From positions 1-8,060 of the forward strand of contig JAITOG010000032.1 of the NCBI GenBank assembly GCA_031290075.1: DNA of 8,060 bases. Direction: 5' to 3'. Below the pieces are notes generated by a model that saw nothing but the letters and a program-made list of their open reading frames with translations, searched no databases and had not been told where the DNA came from. Shown in pieces: positions 6,688-8,060 of the stretch; the stretch's first letter is position 1; each line of letters begins with the position of its first letter. Both the position numbers and the translations under genes were made by a program. This DNA is from Holosporales bacterium. GTDB taxonomy: Bacteria > Pseudomonadota > Alphaproteobacteria > BNTO01.

Positions 6688-7248
6688 TTAATATTCTATT
6701 GATTCAATATTAATATTATTGTTCGTAAAAATACAAAGATCTCCAGCAATTTTTAATGAGGTAAGTGCAATTTTTTCTGAATCAAAATCAGTGTTTTCCA
6801 ATAACGCCTTTGCTGCTGCTGTAGCAAATGTTCCACCGGAACCAATTGCTAAAATTTGATCATCAGATTCCAAAACATCTCCAGTTCCTGTAACAATTAA
6901 AGAAACATTGGCATCAGCTACAATAAGCATGGCTTCAAGTTTCCGTAAATATTTATCCATACGACAATCTTTTGTTAATTCAACGCATGCTCTTGTTAAT
7001 TGCCCAGAATATTTTTCAAGATTGCCCTCAAGTCTTTCAAGTAAAGCAAAGGCATCTGCTGTTACTCCGGCAAACCCAACAATTACATTATCTTTGCCTA
7101 TACGTCTAACCTTTTTAGCTGTAGCCTTCATAACTATCTTATCTCCAAATGTTACCTGCCCATCACCGGCAATAACAACTTTGTTAAACCTTCGCACTGA
7201 TATTATTGTTGTTCCGTGTAGCTGTGGTGTTGTAGTATCTGTATTCAT
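6688..7248 (-). CDS. hslV: ATP-dependent protease subunit HslV
   Basis: The proteolytic subunit of the HslUV (ClpYQ) protease: a proteasome-beta-like N-terminal threonine hydrolase that forms two stacked hexamers and degrades proteins fed to it by the HslU ATPase. The 186-residue chain has a 12-residue propeptide ending LHG, and cleavage before Thr13 (TTIISVRR) exposes the catalytic threonine. [18 protein letters not shown] holds the conserved active-site Asp/Lys neighbourhood. [30 protein letters not shown] and [20 protein letters not shown] are family hallmarks. It ends ESIEY, near the E. coli end, so it is full length. No Shine-Dalgarno is evident. The partner hslU normally follows immediately; here there are 199 bp of spacer and then an unrelated exported protein, and no hslU in the window. 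Confidence 0.97.
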   Translation of the reverse strand: MNTDTTTPQLHGTTIISVRRFNKVVIAGDGQVTFGDKIVMKATAKKVRRIGKDNVIVGFAGVTADAFALLERLEGNLEKYSGQLTRACVELTKDCRMDKYLRKLEAMLIVADANVSLIVTGTGDVLESDDQILAIGSGGTFATAAAKALLENTDFDSEKIALTSLKIAGDLCIFTNNNINIESIEY

Positions 7249-7608
7249 TTTAGTTGGGTAAAATTTAAAATTTTCAGCAATTGGTTAATTCTACCAAACT
7301 GCTTCAAATAATGCAAAAAGATGGATATTTATTAAAGGGCCAGAGCAGTCCTAGAAATAAAAAAAGATAACAAATCAAAAAAAAATTATATTTGAAGCAT
7401 TAGTGTTTTTTAATTGGATTTACATGTATGTTAGGCGGTGAATTCTAAGAAGAACACATTTGCCTCACTTTGTAGTATAGTAGAAACGCCGGACGATAGG
7501 ATCAATCGCACCAATTACTTATCCTTAATTGAAAACAAAATTGAGGATAAAATTGATCTGCAGTTAATAAATCTTACTATACAATTTTCCTTGACTATAT
7601 GGACAACG
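7249..7608. other. Spacer between hslV and tRNA-Ala, no certain gene
   Basis: It must contain the hslV promoter (minus strand), but no clear box pair is seen. TGCTTCAAATA (7300-7310) and its exact complement TATTTGAAGCA (7389-7399) make an 11-bp inverted repeat spanning 100 bp, possibly the ends of a relic element. A 60-codon plus-strand frame from GTG 7438 (MNSKKNTFAS) runs into the tRNA gene; it has AGGCG just before it but no recognisable homology and is built partly from the hairpin at 7500-7558, so I do not call it a gene. Confidence 0.4.
7500..7558. repeat. Long imperfect hairpin downstream of tRNA-Ala
   Basis: TTATCCTTAATT (7519-7530) pairs with AATTGAGGATAA (7539-7550), 12 positions with a single G-T wobble, around an 8-nt loop. 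Outside it CAATT (7512-7516) can pair with AATTG (7551-7555), or alternatively GATCAAT (7500-7506) with ATTGATC (7552-7558). No T-run follows on either strand, so it is not a standard terminator, though it lies where the tRNA-Ala transcript would end or be processed. Confidence 0.5.
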
Positions 7609-7684
7609 TGGTGGAGCTGAGGGGAATCGAACCCCTGACCTTTACAATGCCATTGTAACGCTCTACCAATTGAGCTACAACCCC
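7609..7684 (-). tRNA. tRNA-Ala (anticodon GGC)
   Basis: The 76-nt cloverleaf is complete. Acceptor GGGGTTG/CAGCTCC includes the G3:U70 wobble that marks alanine tRNAs, with discriminator A and an encoded CCA (7609-7611). The D arm is GCTC/GAGC, anticodon stem TTACA/TGTAA with loop ATGGCAT (anticodon GGC, plus-strand positions 7649-7651), and T arm AGGGG/CCCCT around TTCGATT. It reads GCC and GCU. It stands alone, outside an rRNA operon (where the TGC isoacceptor is usual). A copy of the 91-bp repeat begins 60 bp upstream of its 5' end. Confidence 0.97.
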
Positions 7685-7743
7685 ATACGATATAGAATGC
7701 AATATATCATTAATTAAATCAAGTATTGCTTGTTCAACTGTTA

Positions 7744-7834
7744 CCAAACCCCAAAAAATTGCGGATTCAAACTTTTTGGGTTTCAAGGATTAGCAGCAAT
7801 TAAAATCCGCATTCTTTGGGGGCCCCAGTATATA
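7744..7834 (+). repeat. 91-bp hairpin repeat, copy 2
   Basis: The second full copy, 88 of 91 bases identical to 2722-2812 and in the same orientation. The arms are CCCCAAAAAATTGCGGATT (7749-7767) and its near-complement at 7804-7822, followed by the conserved GGCCCCAGTATATA end. Flanking bases differ from those of copy 1, so the shared 91 bp mark the unit's limits. It lies upstream of tRNA-Ala and beyond a transposase-like right edge. Confidence 0.85.
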
Positions 7835-7911
7835 AGTTCATATGGTTTGAGACTGTGGTTTTTAAAAAAAGTTGCAAATAGTTTTTAGCCACTTGTGAGC
7901 AAAATTCTTTG

Positions 7912-7944
7912 AATAATTCCCTGCCTCTTGCGGGCGGAATTATT
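7912..7944. repeat. Stem-loop at the left side of a probable IS
   Basis: AATAATTCC (7912-7920) and GGAATTATT (7936-7944) pair perfectly over 9 bp. GCC/GGC (7923-7925, 7933-7935) extends the stem past a 2-nt bulge, with loop TCTTGCG. AACCCTGTTCA follows at 7945-7955. There is no T-run, so a terminator is unlikely; it may belong to the outer end of the mobile element whose gene starts at 8011. Confidence 0.45.
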
Positions 7945-8010
7945 AACCCTGTTCACAATTTATTGAAAAAATGATAAGAATACCATGGGAGATCAAAAAG
8001 AGGCGTAGTT

Positions 8011-8060
8011 ATGTTAAGAGTAGATAGAGTTTTGGGCAACGAGAGGTTGTTGAAGTCATT
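8011..8060 (+). CDS. Start of a probable transposase gene (cut by window edge)
   Basis: Only the first 16 codons are visible: MLRVDRVLGNERLLKS, still open at the edge. AGAGG at 7999-8003, seven bases before the ATG, is the best Shine-Dalgarno in the window. The wording (VLGN..LLKS) resembles the start of IS5-group transposases, where a phrase like LTGLT usually comes next; this is recollection of the family, not proof. A stem-loop and the AACCCTGTTCA motif, shared with the relic at 5383-5393, lie within 100 bp upstream where the left end of an insertion sequence would be. It could instead be any other short-leader gene. Confidence 0.45.
   Translation, partial: MLRVDRVLGNERLLKS

Noticed and set aside
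7249..7310. Heat-shock (sigma-32) promoter for hslV
   Set aside because: TTGAAG and CCAATT on the minus strand loosely recall the consensus, but the second box is poor, so it is not listed.
7438..7620. 60-codon plus-strand frame starting at GTG
   Set aside because: No homology that I recognise, part of it is a hairpin, and it runs into the tRNA-Ala gene. Kept only as a remark in the spacer entry.
7595..7786. 63-codon minus-strand frame containing GVVAQLVERYNGIVKVRGSIPLSS-like peptide
   Set aside because: This is the familiar false translation of a tRNA gene; it is tRNA-Ala read as protein.
7912..7944. Rho-independent terminator
   Set aside because: The stem is good but no run of T follows on either strand.

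Overview
The window is AT-rich DNA from what looks like a host-associated alphaproteobacterium, probably of the Holosporales/Rickettsiales kind. The grounds are the Dcd sequence, which resembles Rickettsia-type Dcd as I remember it (motifs [10 protein letters not shown] and GKSTYARCG), an HslV with the HG|TTI propeptide junction common in alphaproteobacteria, AT-biased codon use, and long intergenic stretches filled with repeats and decayed transposon pieces. This assignment is inference; no rRNA or other taxonomic marker is present.

Left part (1-2705): tRNA-Arg(TCT) lies on the minus strand with a probable terminator. A divergent, overlapping promoter pair separates it from dcd (dCTP deaminase) and argS (arginyl-tRNA synthetase), which are 25 bp apart on the plus strand and probably cotranscribed. 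A 91-bp hairpin repeat follows argS, and then lepA (EF4, back-translocating GTPase) on the plus strand.

Middle (4765-5540): this is a 776-bp graveyard of small elements. It holds two abutting inverted-repeat elements with TTATACC ends, then the decayed 5' end of an IS110-family transposase gene. A 144-bp palindromic, TA-bounded element has inserted into that remnant. Removing the element with one TA restores the reading frame across the junction, so the order of events can be read from the sequence.

Right part (5541-8060): on the minus strand are an unrecognised exported protein with a His/Glu-rich tail, and hslV (protease subunit of HslUV), which has no hslU beside it. A structured intergenic region, tRNA-Ala(GGC), the second full copy of the 91-bp repeat and a stem-loop follow. 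At the right edge is the start of a probable transposase gene with a strong ribosome-binding site.

The core genes (nucleotide metabolism, tRNA charging, translation, proteolysis) are ordinary and intact. The unusual content is the dense set of at least four kinds of short hairpin elements between them. I see no evidence of a new multi-gene defence or metabolic system; the best leads are the nested-element insertion, the 91-bp repeat family, the solitary hslV and the exported His-tailed protein.
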